Shown: positions 1-9,473 of the stretch, piece after piece
How positions within the stretch are numbered: position 1 is the first letter of the stretch
Layout: every line of letters starts with the position of its first letter
From: Pirellulaceae bacterium
GTDB lineage: Bacteria > Planctomycetota > Planctomycetia > Pirellulales > Pirellulaceae
NCBI GenBank assembly: GCA_024102795.1
Contig: JAGFJK010000480.1
Coordinates: 1 to 36,715 of the forward strand
Direction: 5' to 3'
DNA length: 36,715 nt
The notes under the pieces: model-generated
The model's input: only the letters and a program-made list of their open reading frames with translations
What the model was told of the DNA's origin: nothing
Database searches by the model: none
Made by a program: the position numbers and the translations under genes

Positions 1-1071
1 GTGCACGGTGCGTTGGCCTGCGCATGTACTGTCGCTCGCTGTGTCACCGGGTCCGGGGCCATGCCCGTGGCCGGTTGGACCCCCGCTGCGGGGTCGAACA
101 CCGATGCAGGGTCGACCACCGATGCCGGGTCGATCGCCGATGCCGGGTCGATCACCGATGCCGGGTCGATCGCCGATGCCGGGTCGATCACCGATACCGG
201 GCCGATCACCGATGCCGGGTCGATCACCGATGCCGGGTCGATCACCGATGCCGGGTCGATCGCCGATGCCGGGTCGATCACCGATGCCGGGTCGATCACC
301 GATGCCGGGTCGATCACCGATGCCGGGTCGTTCGCCGATGCCGGGCCGATCGCCGATGCCAGGTCGTTCGCCGATGCCAGGTCGATCACCGATGCCGGGT
401 CGTTCGCCGGTGCCAGGTCGGCTACCAACCCCCGGAGACAGGCGCGTCGATGGACTTGTCCCCGGCAACCGTAAGAAGTCCCGAATGTCGCCTGACGAGG
501 GCCGACCACCTAAGCTGGGCCGCTGGCCAGTGCCACTCGTTCCACCGCCCAACCCAGGCAATGATGGCCGGGTTGACGGACGCGAAGCGGACGGCGTCGA
601 GGGGCGCGACATCGAAGGCAGCGATGGACGCGAAGTTGACGGCGCCGAGGGGCGCGACATCGAAGGCAGCGACGGACGCGAAACCGACGGCGCCGAGGGG
701 CGCGACATCGAAGGCAGCGACGGACGCGAAGCCGACGGCGTCGAGGGACGCGACATCGACGGACGCGAAGCTGACGGCGTCGAGGGGCGTGAAAATGACG
801 GCGCTGAGCGTGGTGAAACTGATGGCGCTGAGGGACGCGAAACTGATGGCGCTGAAAAGCGTGGGCCTGACGGCCGGGAAGGGGACGGCCGGGACATCGA
901 TGGCGTGGACGGACGCGACGCGCTCGGACGGGTCACCATCGGCCCACGGCTGCTCGAACCGCGCCGCTCGCCACCCCTTTCAGCGTTTCGACCCTGCCCC
1001 CAGACGGGACTCAGTGTCATAACTCCAATCAGGCCAAACACAAACGCAACTGACAGGGATTTGCGAAACAT
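1..1071 (-). CDS. Secreted Ser/Pro/Arg-rich and RPGIGD-repeat protein, N-terminal part (runs off the left edge)
   Basis: Seen: a minus-strand frame opens at ATG 1071-1069 and has no stop through position 1 (357 codons). GGGGAGGG lies 8 nt upstream (1087-1080). The first ~27 residues form a Sec-type signal peptide: MFRKS, then a hydrophobic stretch ending LSPVWGQG. Residues about 55-180 are low complexity, built on SRPS, SAPSV and SLPSM. A short non-repeat bridge containing GDIRDFLRLPG (about residues 196-207) precedes 18 consecutive hexapeptides of the RPGIGD/E type (about residues 218-325). The C-terminus is outside the window. Known: exported planctomycete proteins often carry RPGIGN/D-like repeats; their function is unclear. 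Inferred: an envelope or extracellular protein with a flexible repeat stalk. Plus-strand frames over the same DNA (for example 8-1114) lack a signal peptide and follow from the 18-bp periodicity, so I reject them. Confidence 0.85.
   Translation of the reverse strand, partial: MFRKSLSVAFVFGLIGVMTLSPVWGQGRNAERGGERRGSSSRGPMVTRPSASRPSTPSMSRPSPSRPSGPRFSAPSVSRPSAPSVSPRSAPSFSRPSTPSASRPSMSRPSTPSASRPSLPSMSRPSAPSVSRPSLPSMSRPSAPSTSRPSLPSMSRPSTPSASRPSTRPSLPGLGGGTSGTGQRPSLGGRPSSGDIRDFLRLPGTSPSTRLSPGVGSRPGTGERPGIGDRPGIGERPGIGDRPGIGERPGIGDRPGIGDRPGIGDRPGIGDRPGIGDRPGIGDRPGIGDRPGIGDRPGIGDRPGIGDRPGIGDRPGIGGRPCIGVRPRSGGPTGHGHGPGPGDTASDSTCAGQRTVH
97..420 (-). repeat. 18 tandem 18-bp units encoding RPGIGD hexapeptides
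   Basis: The span is an in-frame 18-bp tandem repeat, read on the minus strand as CGA CCC GGC ATC GGT GAT with small variants (GAA for the last codon; ACC for ATC in the first unit). Because 18 is a multiple of 3, several frames on both strands stay open. The last two units (RPGIGG, RPCIGV) are degenerate. It lies wholly inside the secreted-protein gene and is a coding repeat, not a spacer array. Confidence 0.9.
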
Positions 1072-1470
1072 GGCACCTACCCTCCCCAAATGGGGCGAAC
1101 CGGCAGTCCGTTGACAGTCGGCCTTTGAATCAAACCGGGCTTGGAAGAAACGTTCGGCATGGCAGCTACCGCCCCGTCTCCTCGGATTATGGCCCACGAC
1201 CTCGATTTGCCCACCGCAGGTACCGGTTCCGACACGCCATTTCTGATCCTGACGAATCGAAAACAGGCAGCGGCTGGCAACCAAAACCGCACACCGTTAT
1301 TTAATCATAGGCAAACGCCGGGCCAGATCGGCCAACAAAACCAATTTCGGCCATTTCTGAGCCTGTTGGCGGGGTAATCCTGAAACGAATGGGTGACGGT
1401 CCGATCAGCCGCTGTTAAACTGGCGCAAGCTGAAGCCCCGCCTGGTTTGGATCCCACCCTGGAGCGCTCC
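1072..1470. other. Intergenic region between divergent genes
   Basis: About 400 bp separate the start of the secreted repeat protein (minus) from the start of the isomerase-like gene (plus). It must hold promoters for both directions. It is more AT-rich than the flanks around 1290-1350. I see no convincing -35/-10 pair, riboswitch or strong hairpin. Small open frames here lack ribosome-binding sites and recognisable proteins. Confidence 0.5.
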
Positions 1471-2388
1471 ATGATCTCTTCCACCAATCCTGGCCGTCGC
1501 CGCTTCCTGCAAGGCGCCGCGGCAGTGGCCCTCGCGCAACCTTGGCTGAATTCGCTGGCCGCCGAACCTGCCGCACCCACTCTGGCCGGCCGAGTCTACA
1601 AAACGCTCAAGGTCGGCATGGTCAGCGTGCCGGGCAGTTTGCAGGACAAGTTTCAGGCAGTCAAGGACGCGGGGTTCGACGGCATTGAGCTGAACGCGCC
1701 GGGCATTGACATCGCGGCGGCCAAGCAGGCCATTCTGGCGACCGGACTGCCCGTGGACGGTTCGGTGGGCGGCACGCATTGGAAGATTCGGCACACCAGT
1801 GCCAGTGCGGACGAGCGTGCTCAGGCGCTGCGGGACTTGCAGCAGGCCTTGCGTGAAACGCGGGCCGTTGGTGGACACTCCGTGCTGGTAGTGGTCGGCC
1901 ACGGACAGGACGGGTCGGAGAGCGAGATCTGGCAGCGTTCGGTCGAGAACATCGCGCAGGCCCTGCCGCTGGCGGCCGAACTGGGCGTCTACATCGTCAT
2001 CGAGAATGTCTGGAACCACTTCCTGTACGATCACGCCGGAGGGGCGGACCAGACGGCCGAGAAGTTCATCCGCTACGTCGACGAATTCAATTCGCCCTGG
2101 GTCGGCATGCAGTTCGACGTCGGCAACCACTGGAAGTACGGCAGCATGGGCGACTGGATCCGGGCGCTCGGCAAGCGCGTGGTCAAGCTGGACTTGAAAG
2201 GCTACTCGCGGCAGGCCGACAAATTCACCAAGATTGGCGAAGGCGATGTCGACTGGGCCGATGTCCGCCGGGCGCTGATCGAAATCGGCTATACCGGCTG
2301 GGCGGCCGCGGAGGTGGCTGGCGGCGGTCCCGACCGGCTGCGCGAGATTGCCGCCAACATGGATCGCGTGCTGGGACTGAAATCGTGA
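1471..2388 (+). CDS. Sugar phosphate isomerase/epimerase-like TIM-barrel protein, Tat-exported
   Basis: 305 residues. I chose ATG 1471 because GGAG (1461-1464) lies 6 nt upstream and the protein then begins with a twin-arginine leader (GRRRFLQGAA, about residues 8-17, then a hydrophobic stretch). The frame is open back to 1393, but the extra residues look non-coding. The mature part matches the xylose-isomerase-like/AP-endonuclease-2 fold: FDGIELNAP early, VIENVWNHFLYD in the middle, GMQFDVGNHW, and EGDVDW near the end; the acidic and histidine residues are expected to bind a divalent metal. Known: relatives isomerise or epimerise sugars, and some act on 3-keto sugars. It is first in a run with the ThuA-fusion, cytochrome and DUF1501 genes. 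The substrate cannot be read from sequence. Confidence 0.88.
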   Translation: MISSTNPGRRRFLQGAAAVALAQPWLNSLAAEPAAPTLAGRVYKTLKVGMVSVPGSLQDKFQAVKDAGFDGIELNAPGIDIAAAKQAILATGLPVDGSVGGTHWKIRHTSASADERAQALRDLQQALRETRAVGGHSVLVVVGHGQDGSESEIWQRSVENIAQALPLAAELGVYIVIENVWNHFLYDHAGGADQTAEKFIRYVDEFNSPWVGMQFDVGNHWKYGSMGDWIRALGKRVVKLDLKGYSRQADKFTKIGEGDVDWADVRRALIEIGYTGWAAAEVAGGGPDRLREIAANMDRVLGLKS

Positions 2389-2439
2389 AGCATTCCTGAA
2401 GCAAACCTGAAGCAATCCTGAACCGAGGGAGATACGAAC

Positions 2440-4548
2440 GTGATGTGGAAGAGTTCTGCCGGTTGGATTGCCGTCTGCTGTCTGATGTGGTTGGCGGGGA
2501 GCGTCACGATGGGCGGCGAACTGGAGCTGGCGCTGCGGCGGCAGCAGGAGACGAGTCCCGGCAGCGGCCGTTACCACCGGTTGACCCGTTCCGAGCGGTG
2601 GCAGGGCGAGCAGACGGCGATCATCGTCTGCGACGTCTGGGACCTGCACCATTGTTTGAACGCGGTGCGACGAGCGGAAGAGTTCGCGCCGCGATTGAAC
2701 CAGGTGCTGATCGAGGCCCGCAAGCGGGGCGTGACCGTGATTCATGCCCCGAGCGACTGCATGCCGGCCTATGCCGACCACCCCGCTCGACAGCGCGCGA
2801 TGGCCGCCCCGCGGGCCGCGGATCTGCCGGAAGAGATCACCGCCTGGTGCTCGCGCATCCCGGCCGAGGAGCAGGGCGTTTATCCGATCGATCAGTCGGA
2901 TGGCGGCGAGGACGATGATCCGGCGGAACACGTCGCGTGGGCCGCGAAGCTCAAGGCGATGGGCCGCAACCCGGGCACGCCCTGGAAGAAGCAATCGGAG
3001 CTGGTCGAGATCGACGCCCAGCGGGACTATATCAGCGACCGGGGCGACGAAGTCTGGAACGTCCTGCAGCAGCGGGGCATTCAGAACGTGATCCTGGCCG
3101 GCGTGCACACCAACATGTGCGTGCTCGGCCGACCCTTCGGACTGCGGCAGATGGCTCGCAACGGCAAGCACGTCGTGCTGATGCGTGACATGACCGACAC
3201 GATGTACAATCCGCAGCGCTGGCCGTACGTCAGCCACTTCACGGGCACCGATCTGATCATCGGGCACATCGAGAAGTTCGTCTGCCCAACCATGACCAGC
3301 GACCAGTTGCTGGGCGGCAAGCCGTTCCGCTTCGCCCAGGATCGGCGACCGCACGTGGTGCTGGTGATGGCCGAGGACGAATACCAGACGGAGCGTACGC
3401 TGCCGGAATTCGCCGCTGCGCAGCTCGGCAAGCGGTTCCGCGTGAGTTACGTGTTCGGCAGCGACACCGAGCGGAACGAGATTCCGGGTCTGGAGGCGGT
3501 ACGCGAGGCCGATGTGCTGCTGTTGAGTGTGCGGCGGCGAGTGCTGCCGGCCGAGTCGCTGAAGATCATCCGAGACTATGTGGCGGCGGGCAAGCCGGTA
3601 GTCGGCATCCGTACTGCCAGCCATGCGTTTTCGCTGCGCGGCCAGGAACTGCCCGAGGGTTTCGCCGACTGGCCGGAATTGGACGCGGCCGTCTGGGGCG
3701 GCAATTACCAGGGGCATCACGGCAACCAGTTGCGGTCGATGGTGGAGCGGGTGGCCGAGCGGCAAACGCATCCGATCCTGTCGGGTTTGCCCGACGAGCC
3801 GTTCGCACAGGGCGGTTCGTTGTATAAGAATACGCCGCTGGCCGAGGGCGCCGTGGAACTGCTGCGGGCCAAGGCCGAGGGGCAACCGGACGAGCCGGTC
3901 GCCTGGACGTTCCAGCGCGCCGACGGCGGACGCTCGTTCTACACGTCGCTCGGACAACGGGCCGACTTCGAGAACCCGGCCTTCGTGCGCCTGCTGGCCA
4001 ATGCGATCGCCTGGGCAGCCGGCCTGGAGACGGATTCGCCTGAACAGCAGGCCGCGGCCGCCGCGCCGAGCGATCATTGGACGTTGGCCCTGGTGCCCGC
4101 CAGCGGCGCGGCAGCGACGGCCGCTGTCGCACCCCTGCCGGCAACCTCGACGGCGACGGACCAGCCGGCCTGGTACCGCTGCGTGTTCCGGCTTCCCGCG
4201 GCCTGGCAATTCGGGACCGTCAAAATTCAGTTGCCGGCCGGCGGCGACGTCTCGGCCTGGTGCAACGGCCAATCGCTGCGTGTCGCGGCGCCAACGGAAG
4301 CCGGCCGCGGGCGGCTCGCGGTGATTCCTCGCGACGCGCTGTATGCGGACGACGCCAACCTGCTGGTGTTGCGAATGGACGGCCAGGCGGCCAGTGCGCT
4401 GGCGGCCGCTCCCACGATCCTGGCCGGCGAACACCAGCTCGCGCTGGCGGGCCGCTGGCAGCTTCGCCGCGGCGACGACAGCCGCTGGTCCAACATGCCA
4501 CTGCCCGCCAAGTTTGGCGCGCCCACCGATATCGTGTACCAACCCTGA
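2440..4548 (+). CDS. Exported isochorismatase-like / ThuA-like fusion protein
   Basis: 702 residues from GTG 2440; ATG 2443 is equally possible, and GGGAG at 2427-2431 suits both. Residues 1-25 form a Sec signal peptide. Residues about 58-285 are an isochorismatase-like cysteine-hydrolase domain: IIVCDVWD supplies the acidic residue (Asp65 or Asp68) and GVHTNMCVLGR the candidate nucleophile Cys227; the lysine is probably in PWKKQ (183-184) but its alignment is uncertain. Residues about 304-530 match ThuA-like trehalose-utilisation domains (HVVLVMAEDEYQTE, VVGIRTASHAF, SFYTSLGQRADF). Residues about 545-700 look like a beta-sandwich, perhaps carbohydrate-binding. Known: ThuA relatives take part in disaccharide utilisation through keto sugars. 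The cytochrome gene begins 11 bp downstream, so co-transcription is likely. The fusion order is unusual; the joint reaction is unknown. Confidence 0.85.
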   Translation: MMWKSSAGWIAVCCLMWLAGSVTMGGELELALRRQQETSPGSGRYHRLTRSERWQGEQTAIIVCDVWDLHHCLNAVRRAEEFAPRLNQVLIEARKRGVTVIHAPSDCMPAYADHPARQRAMAAPRAADLPEEITAWCSRIPAEEQGVYPIDQSDGGEDDDPAEHVAWAAKLKAMGRNPGTPWKKQSELVEIDAQRDYISDRGDEVWNVLQQRGIQNVILAGVHTNMCVLGRPFGLRQMARNGKHVVLMRDMTDTMYNPQRWPYVSHFTGTDLIIGHIEKFVCPTMTSDQLLGGKPFRFAQDRRPHVVLVMAEDEYQTERTLPEFAAAQLGKRFRVSYVFGSDTERNEIPGLEAVREADVLLLSVRRRVLPAESLKIIRDYVAAGKPVVGIRTASHAFSLRGQELPEGFADWPELDAAVWGGNYQGHHGNQLRSMVERVAERQTHPILSGLPDEPFAQGGSLYKNTPLAEGAVELLRAKAEGQPDEPVAWTFQRADGGRSFYTSLGQRADFENPAFVRLLANAIAWAAGLETDSPEQQAAAAAPSDHWTLALVPASGAAATAAVAPLPATSTATDQPAWYRCVFRLPAAWQFGTVKIQLPAGGDVSAWCNGQSLRVAAPTEAGRGRLAVIPRDALYADDANLLVLRMDGQAASALAAAPTILAGEHQLALAGRWQLRRGDDSRWSNMPLPAKFGAPTDIVYQP

Positions 4549-4559
4549 GGTGCGAACCG

Positions 4560-7500
4560 ATGCTCTGCCAGACTCCGCGACCGTGGTTCCCGCGACTGGC
4601 CGCGGTCATGCTGACCGTTTGCCTGCCGTTTGTCGTCCGCTCGTCCGCCGTCGCGGACGAGGAAATCGACTTTAATCGCGACATCCGTCCGCTGTTTTCG
4701 GACAAGTGCTTTGCCTGCCACGGCCCCGACGACGCGCACCGCGAGGGCGGCTTCCGGCTGGATCAGAAGGCCAGCGCGCTGGGGCAGGCCGATTCGGGAG
4801 CGACGGTGATCGTCCCCGGCCAGCCGGATGGCAGCGAGCTGATCGCCCGCATCACCAGCGACGACGATTCGCTGCGGATGCCTCCGGCCGAGTCGGACAA
4901 GACGCTGACGGCCGACGAGATTGCCCGCATCCGCCAGTGGATCGGGCAAGGCGCCCAGTGGCAGGAACACTGGTCGCTGGTCGCGCCGCGGCGTCCCGAA
5001 CTGCCGGTGGTGCAAGACGCGGCCTGGCCCCGCAACCCGATCGATCGTTTCGTGAGGGCCCGCCAGGAAGCGCTCGGACTGCCGCACGCTCCCCAGGCCG
5101 ATCCCTACACGCTGGTCCGCCGCGTGACCCTGGATTTGACTGGCCTGCCGCCGACGATCGCCGAAGTCGAGGCGTTCGTCAACGACAAATCGCCCGAAGC
5201 CTACGAACGGCTGGTCGACCGGCTGTTGCGCTCGCAGGCCTGCGGCCAGCACATGGCCCGCTTCTGGCTGGACGCCGCCCGCTACGGCGACACGCACGGC
5301 CTGCACCTGGACAATTACCGGGAAATGTGGCCCTATCGCGACTGGGTGGTGCAGGCCTTCAATGACAATCTGCCCTACGATCAGTTCGTCATCCAGCAGT
5401 TGGCGGGCGATCTGCTTCCCAATCCGACGCTCGATCAACTGGTGGCCACCGGCTTCAACCGCGCTCACGTCACGACCAACGAGGGCGGATCGATCGCCGA
5501 GGAGGTTTACGTCCGCAACGTCGTCGATTGCACGGTCACGTTCGGCACCGTGTTCATGGGCCTGACGCTGGATTGTACCCGTTGCCACGACCACAAGTTC
5601 GATCCGCTCACGATGCAGGACTTCTACTCGCTGTTCGCCTTCTTCAACAGCATGGATGGCAGCCCGCTGGACGGTAACCGCAAGGATCCCGCTCCGGTGA
5701 TCAAGGTGCCGACGGACCAGCAACAGCAGCAACTGGCGGACTACGACCGGCAGCTTGCGGCCGCCGAGCAGAGACTGGCCGGGCCTTGGCCCGAGGTGGA
5801 TCAGCAGCAGGCCGAGTGGGAGCGTCAACTGGCTGCGGCTGGCGAGCCGGCGGCAGACCCCGCCGCCGGCGCGCTGACGTTGAGCGACTGGCACTCCGTG
5901 GGACCGTTCAATGACACACAGCGTTATTTGTTCGCCCGCAAGCACGGCCCGGAGGACAAGCCGATCAAGCTGGACCAGTCGTTCGAACTGGCCGACGGCG
6001 CCAAGGTGGCCTGGGTGCGGCATCCGGAGTGGAAGGACGGCGTGGTGCATCAGGGGCTGCCGGGCGACGAAGCGGCCAATTTCCTATATCGCACACTGAC
6101 CGTGGCCGAGCCGCGCAAGGTCGCCATCTCGCTGGGCAGCGACGACGCGCTGAAAGTTTATCTGAACGGCAAGCAGGTCCTGGCCAAGGACATCGCGCGA
6201 GCGGCCGCGGCCGATCAGGAAACGCTGGAGCTGGAGCTGAAAGCGGGCGAAAACCAACTGCTGCTGAAGGTGATGAACTACGGCGGAGCGTCGGGATTCT
6301 ACTTCGCGGTCAAGTCGGGCGGGACGGTGATCCCGGCCGAAATTCTGACGCTAGCCCGCAAACCGGCTGAGGAACGTTCGGCGGCCGAACAGCAATCGCT
6401 GCGCGACTACTACCGCAACAAGGTGTCCAGCGCCGCGGAGCTGGAAGCGGCCCGCTCGGAACTGGCCAAACTGCGCGAAGCACGGGCCGCCGTGGACCGC
6501 GAGATCCCCACCACGCTGATCTTCCGCGACACGAAGGACCCGAAGCCGGCCCATTGTCTGAAGCGGGGTGAATACGATCAGCCCGGCGATCAGGTCGAGA
6601 GGCGCACGCCGCTGGCCCTGCCACCGCTGGCCGACGATCTGCCGCGCAACCGCCTGGGGCTCGCCCAGTGGCTCGTTTCGCCTCAGCATCCGCTGACGGC
6701 CCGCGTGGCGGTGAACCGCTTCTGGCTGCAGCTGTTCGGCACGGGGCTGGTGAAGACGGCCGAGGACTTCGGCTCACAGGGTGAACCGCCCAGCCATCCG
6801 TTGCTGCTGGACTGGCTGGCCCTGCAATTCGTCGAGGACGGCTGGGACATCAAGGCCACCATGAAGCGGATGGTGATGTCGGCCACCTACCGGCAGTCGT
6901 CGCGAGTGGTGCCGGACGTGCATCGCCGCGATCCGGCCAACCGGCTGCTGACTCGCGGACCGCGGTTCCGGCTGGATGCCGAGATGCTCCGCGACCAGGC
7001 CCTGCATGTCAGCGGTCTGTTGTCCGAGCAGATGGGAGGACCGAGCGTCAAGCCGCCGCAGCCGGACGGGTTGTGGTTCGCGGTGGGCTACAGCGGTTCG
7101 AACACCGTGCGTTTCAAGGCCGACGCCGGGCACGACAAGGTGCATCGGCGGACGCTGTACACGTTCATCAAGCGGACCGCTCCGCCGCCGCAGATGAGCA
7201 TCGTGGACGCGCCGTCGCGCGAAGCGTGCGTGGTGCGCCGCGAGCGGACGAACACGCCGCTGCAGGCGCTGCTGTTGCTGAACGATCCGCAGTATGTCGA
7301 GGCGGCTCGCGGGCTGGCGCAGCGAGCGCTCCGCGAGGGCGGTGCCGACGCGGCGTCGCGAGCTGCCTACATGTTCCGGCTGTGTACCGCTCGCCCGCCC
7401 GCGGACGAGGAACTGCAGGACCTGGTGGCGGGCTTTCAAGAGGAGCTGGCCCACTATCAGCAGCATCCCGCGGAGGCGGCCCGACTGGTTCAGGTGGGCG

Positions 7501-7601
7501 AGGCACCCGCGCCTTCGCCGGATGAGGTGATCGAAGTGGCCGCCTGGACCGCGCTGGCCAACATGCTGCTCAATCTGGACGAGGTGGTGACGAAGAATTG
7601 A
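4560..7601 (+). CDS. PSCyt1-PSCyt2 (DUF1549)-PSD1 (DUF1553) planctomycete cytochrome protein
   Basis: 1013 residues from ATG 4560 (GAGG at 4547-4550). The frame is open back to 4077, but that part overlaps the preceding gene and is not used. A signal peptide covers about residues 1-32. CFACHGPD (Cys50, Cys53, His54) is a c-type heme site in the PSCyt1 domain, followed by DSLRMPP, typical of the family. DUF1549 covers about 155-360 and ends with a second Cxx[14 protein letters not shown] (Cys339, Cys342, His343). Residues about 440-600 form an inserted beta-rich segment ([13 protein letters not shown]) resembling PA14/sugar-binding modules. DUF1553 occupies about 690-960 ([27 protein letters not shown]). 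Known: the family is abundant in planctomycetes and usually paired with DUF1501 proteins; its biochemical role is not established. Location is inferred to be periplasmic. Confidence 0.93.
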   Translation: MLCQTPRPWFPRLAAVMLTVCLPFVVRSSAVADEEIDFNRDIRPLFSDKCFACHGPDDAHREGGFRLDQKASALGQADSGATVIVPGQPDGSELIARITSDDDSLRMPPAESDKTLTADEIARIRQWIGQGAQWQEHWSLVAPRRPELPVVQDAAWPRNPIDRFVRARQEALGLPHAPQADPYTLVRRVTLDLTGLPPTIAEVEAFVNDKSPEAYERLVDRLLRSQACGQHMARFWLDAARYGDTHGLHLDNYREMWPYRDWVVQAFNDNLPYDQFVIQQLAGDLLPNPTLDQLVATGFNRAHVTTNEGGSIAEEVYVRNVVDCTVTFGTVFMGLTLDCTRCHDHKFDPLTMQDFYSLFAFFNSMDGSPLDGNRKDPAPVIKVPTDQQQQQLADYDRQLAAAEQRLAGPWPEVDQQQAEWERQLAAAGEPAADPAAGALTLSDWHSVGPFNDTQRYLFARKHGPEDKPIKLDQSFELADGAKVAWVRHPEWKDGVVHQGLPGDEAANFLYRTLTVAEPRKVAISLGSDDALKVYLNGKQVLAKDIARAAAADQETLELELKAGENQLLLKVMNYGGASGFYFAVKSGGTVIPAEILTLARKPAEERSAAEQQSLRDYYRNKVSSAAELEAARSELAKLREARAAVDREIPTTLIFRDTKDPKPAHCLKRGEYDQPGDQVERRTPLALPPLADDLPRNRLGLAQWLVSPQHPLTARVAVNRFWLQLFGTGLVKTAEDFGSQGEPPSHPLLLDWLALQFVEDGWDIKATMKRMVMSATYRQSSRVVPDVHRRDPANRLLTRGPRFRLDAEMLRDQALHVSGLLSEQMGGPSVKPPQPDGLWFAVGYSGSNTVRFKADAGHDKVHRRTLYTFIKRTAPPPQMSIVDAPSREACVVRRERTNTPLQALLLLNDPQYVEAARGLAQRALREGGADAASRAAYMFRLCTARPPADEELQDLVAGFQEELAHYQQHPAEAARLVQVGEAPAPSPDEVIEVAAWTALANMLLNLDEVVTKN

Positions 7602-7640
7602 TGTTTGGCGCCGTACGGACCACGTACAGGGGGCTTCCCG

Positions 7641-9089
7641 ATGCAACCGTTCGAACAGTACTTGCGGCTGATGACGCGCCGGCACTTCTTCGGCCGCGCC
7701 GGGTTGGGGCTGGGCACCGCCGCACTCGCCTCGCTGCTGCCCGAACGCCAGGCGGCGGCAACCGGCGGTCTGCCGGGACTGCCGCATTTTGAACCGCGGG
7801 CCAAGCGGGCCATCTATCTGTTCATGGCCGGCGCGCCCAGCCAGATGGACCTGCTGGACTATAAGCCTCGCATGGACGAACTGTTCGACCAGGACTTGCC
7901 CGATTCGATCCGCCAGGGCCAGCGGCTGACCACGATGACCTCCGGCCAGTCCCGCTTCCCCGTCGCTCCGTCCAAGTTCAAGTTCACTCAGCACGGGCAG
8001 CAAGGAACCTGGGTCAGCGAACTGCTGCCGCACACGGCCAAGATGGTCGACGACCTGGCGATCGTCCGCTCGGTCTACACCGAGGCGATCAACCACGACC
8101 CGGCGATCACCTACATCTGCACGGGACACCAGTTGCCGGGCCGAGCGAGCCTGGGCGCGTGGCTCAGCTATGGCCTCGGATCGCTCAACGACGACCTGCC
8201 CGCTTTCGTCGTGATGACGCCGTCCTGGACCGGCCGCAAGGAGGCCCAGGCCCTGTATAACCGGCTGTGGGGAGCCGGCTTCCTGCCCAGCCGCCACCAG
8301 GGCGTCGCGCTGCGTTCGCAAGGCGATCCGGTGCTGTTCCTGTCCAATCCGCCGGGCGTGGACCAGGAGGGGCGGCGGCGAGCGCTCGACCGCCTGGCAC
8401 GGTTCAACCAGCGAACCTACGAGCGGTTTGCCGATCCCGAAACGCAGACCCGGATCGAGCAGCACGAGATGGCCTTCCGCATGCAGTCGTCCGTGCCGGA
8501 GTTGACCGATATTTCGGGCGAGCCGCAGCATGTACTCGACATGTACGGCCCCGACGTGCAGAAACCGGGCACGTTTGCCGCCAGTTGCCTGCTGGCGCGG
8601 CGAATGGCCGAACGGAACGTGCGCTTCGTGCAGATCTTTCACCGCGGCTGGGACCAGCACGCCAACATCGCGGGCGACCTGCCCAACCAGGCGCGGGACG
8701 TGGACCAGCCGGCCTGGGCCCTGATCCAGGATCTCAAGCAGCGCGGGCTGCTGGACGAGACGCTGGTGGTCTGGGGCGGCGAGTTCGGGCGGACGATCTA
8801 CTGCCAGGGAAAACTGACTCGCGAGAACTATGGCCGCGACCATCACCCCCGCTGCTTCACGATCTGGCTGGCGGGCGGCGGCATCAAGCCGGGAATCGTG
8901 CATGGCGAGACGGACGACTTCAGCTACAACATTGTCCGCGACCCGGTGCACATTCACGACCTGAACGCCACGATCCTGCACTGCCTGGGGATCAACCACC
9001 GGCGGCTGTCGTTCAAGTTCCAGGGGCTCGACATGCGGCTGACCGGCGTCGAGGACCACCAGCCCGTCCGCGCGCTGCTGGACGCATAG
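7641..9089 (+). CDS. DUF1501 family protein, Tat-exported
   Basis: 482 residues from ATG 7641; AGGGGG (7628-7633) sits 7 nt upstream. An internal ATG at 7671 would still keep the leader. The leader [15 protein letters not shown] (from residue 11) carries paired arginines (13-14) and a hydrophobic stretch, so Tat export is likely. Family hallmarks: [31 protein letters not shown] and [18 protein letters not shown]. Known: DUF1501 is predicted to share the alkaline-phosphatase/sulfatase fold, but activity has not been assigned to most members. It follows the cytochrome gene by 39 bp, the usual planctomycete arrangement. Its stop codon TAG (9087-9089) is also the first three bases of the inverted-repeat element. 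Confidence 0.93.
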   Translation: MQPFEQYLRLMTRRHFFGRAGLGLGTAALASLLPERQAAATGGLPGLPHFEPRAKRAIYLFMAGAPSQMDLLDYKPRMDELFDQDLPDSIRQGQRLTTMTSGQSRFPVAPSKFKFTQHGQQGTWVSELLPHTAKMVDDLAIVRSVYTEAINHDPAITYICTGHQLPGRASLGAWLSYGLGSLNDDLPAFVVMTPSWTGRKEAQALYNRLWGAGFLPSRHQGVALRSQGDPVLFLSNPPGVDQEGRRRALDRLARFNQRTYERFADPETQTRIEQHEMAFRMQSSVPELTDISGEPQHVLDMYGPDVQKPGTFAASCLLARRMAERNVRFVQIFHRGWDQHANIAGDLPNQARDVDQPAWALIQDLKQRGLLDETLVVWGGEFGRTIYCQGKLTRENYGRDHHPRCFTIWLAGGGIKPGIVHGETDDFSYNIVRDPVHIHDLNATILHCLGINHRRLSFKFQGLDMRLTGVEDHQPVRALLDA

Positions 9090-9437
9090 TCGCCTTTCGC
9101 TCCGCGAAAGTAGCGGAATCCTCGCTTCTCGCTCAGCGAAAACAGCGGTGGGAGCCGATCCTTGCCGCAACCACACGACGGCCGATCGCCGGGATTCCGG
9201 CCAAATGCAGCTTCCCGCTACTTTCGCGGAGCGAAAGGCGACTATCCTTTCGCTCCGCGAAAGTAGCGGAATCCTCGCTTCTCACTCGGCGAAAACAGCG
9301 GTGGGAGCCAATCCTTGCCGCAACCACAGGACGGCCGACCGCCGGGATTCCGGCCAAATGCAGCTTCCCGCTGCTTTCGCGGAGTGAAAGGCGACTATCC
9401 TATCGCTCCGCGAAAGCGGCGGGGCGCAATCCCGGCA
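9087..9437. repeat. Dimeric array A of the 153-bp inverted-repeat element
   Basis: Two tandem units, 9087-9244 and 9246-9397, with period 153 bp, plus a degraded third start to about 9437. In unit 1 the terminal arms 9087-9116 and 9215-9244 are perfect 30-bp inverted repeats. Each arm contains its own palindrome, CTTTCGCTCCGCGAAAG, a 7-bp stem with a TCC loop. A weaker copy of the arm motif (TCGCTCAGCGAAAACAGCGG) follows the left arm inside the unit. In unit 2 the right arm (9368-9397) has two changes. The array fills the gap between convergent DUF1501 and DUF1080 genes. No protein in it is credible: both strands stay open only because of the sequence pattern. It could be a REPIN/MITE-like element or act as a bidirectional terminator. 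Confidence 0.9.
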
Positions 9438-9473
9438 ACCGCCTGTGTTACGCACGGCCACTCCCGCCACCCT

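Noticed and set aside
97-420. Regular short repeats as a possible CRISPR array
   Set aside because: The 18-bp units are contiguous with no unique spacers, and they are coding.
8-1114. Plus-strand 368-residue frame rich in PMPGRS and DGRE repeats
   Set aside because: It lacks a signal peptide and ribosome-binding site; the minus strand has both, and the frame is open only because of in-phase 18-bp repeats.
1405-4542. Minus-strand 1045-residue frame
   Set aside because: Antisense shadow of the isomerase-like and ThuA-fusion genes; high GC at third positions keeps the opposite strand open and the product has no recognisable domain.
4077-4559. Upstream extension of the PSCyt1 protein to 1174 residues
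   Set aside because: It overlaps the ThuA-fusion gene and would bury the signal peptide; ATG 4560 has a Shine-Dalgarno site.
6774-9176. Minus-strand 800-residue frame opposite the cytochrome and DUF1501 genes
   Set aside because: Antisense shadow of two well-supported plus-strand genes.
9087-9437. Peptides such as LSLRESSG and TFAERK encoded by the repeat arrays
   Set aside because: The same motif appears in several frames on both strands of a non-coding palindrome; there is no ribosome-binding site.
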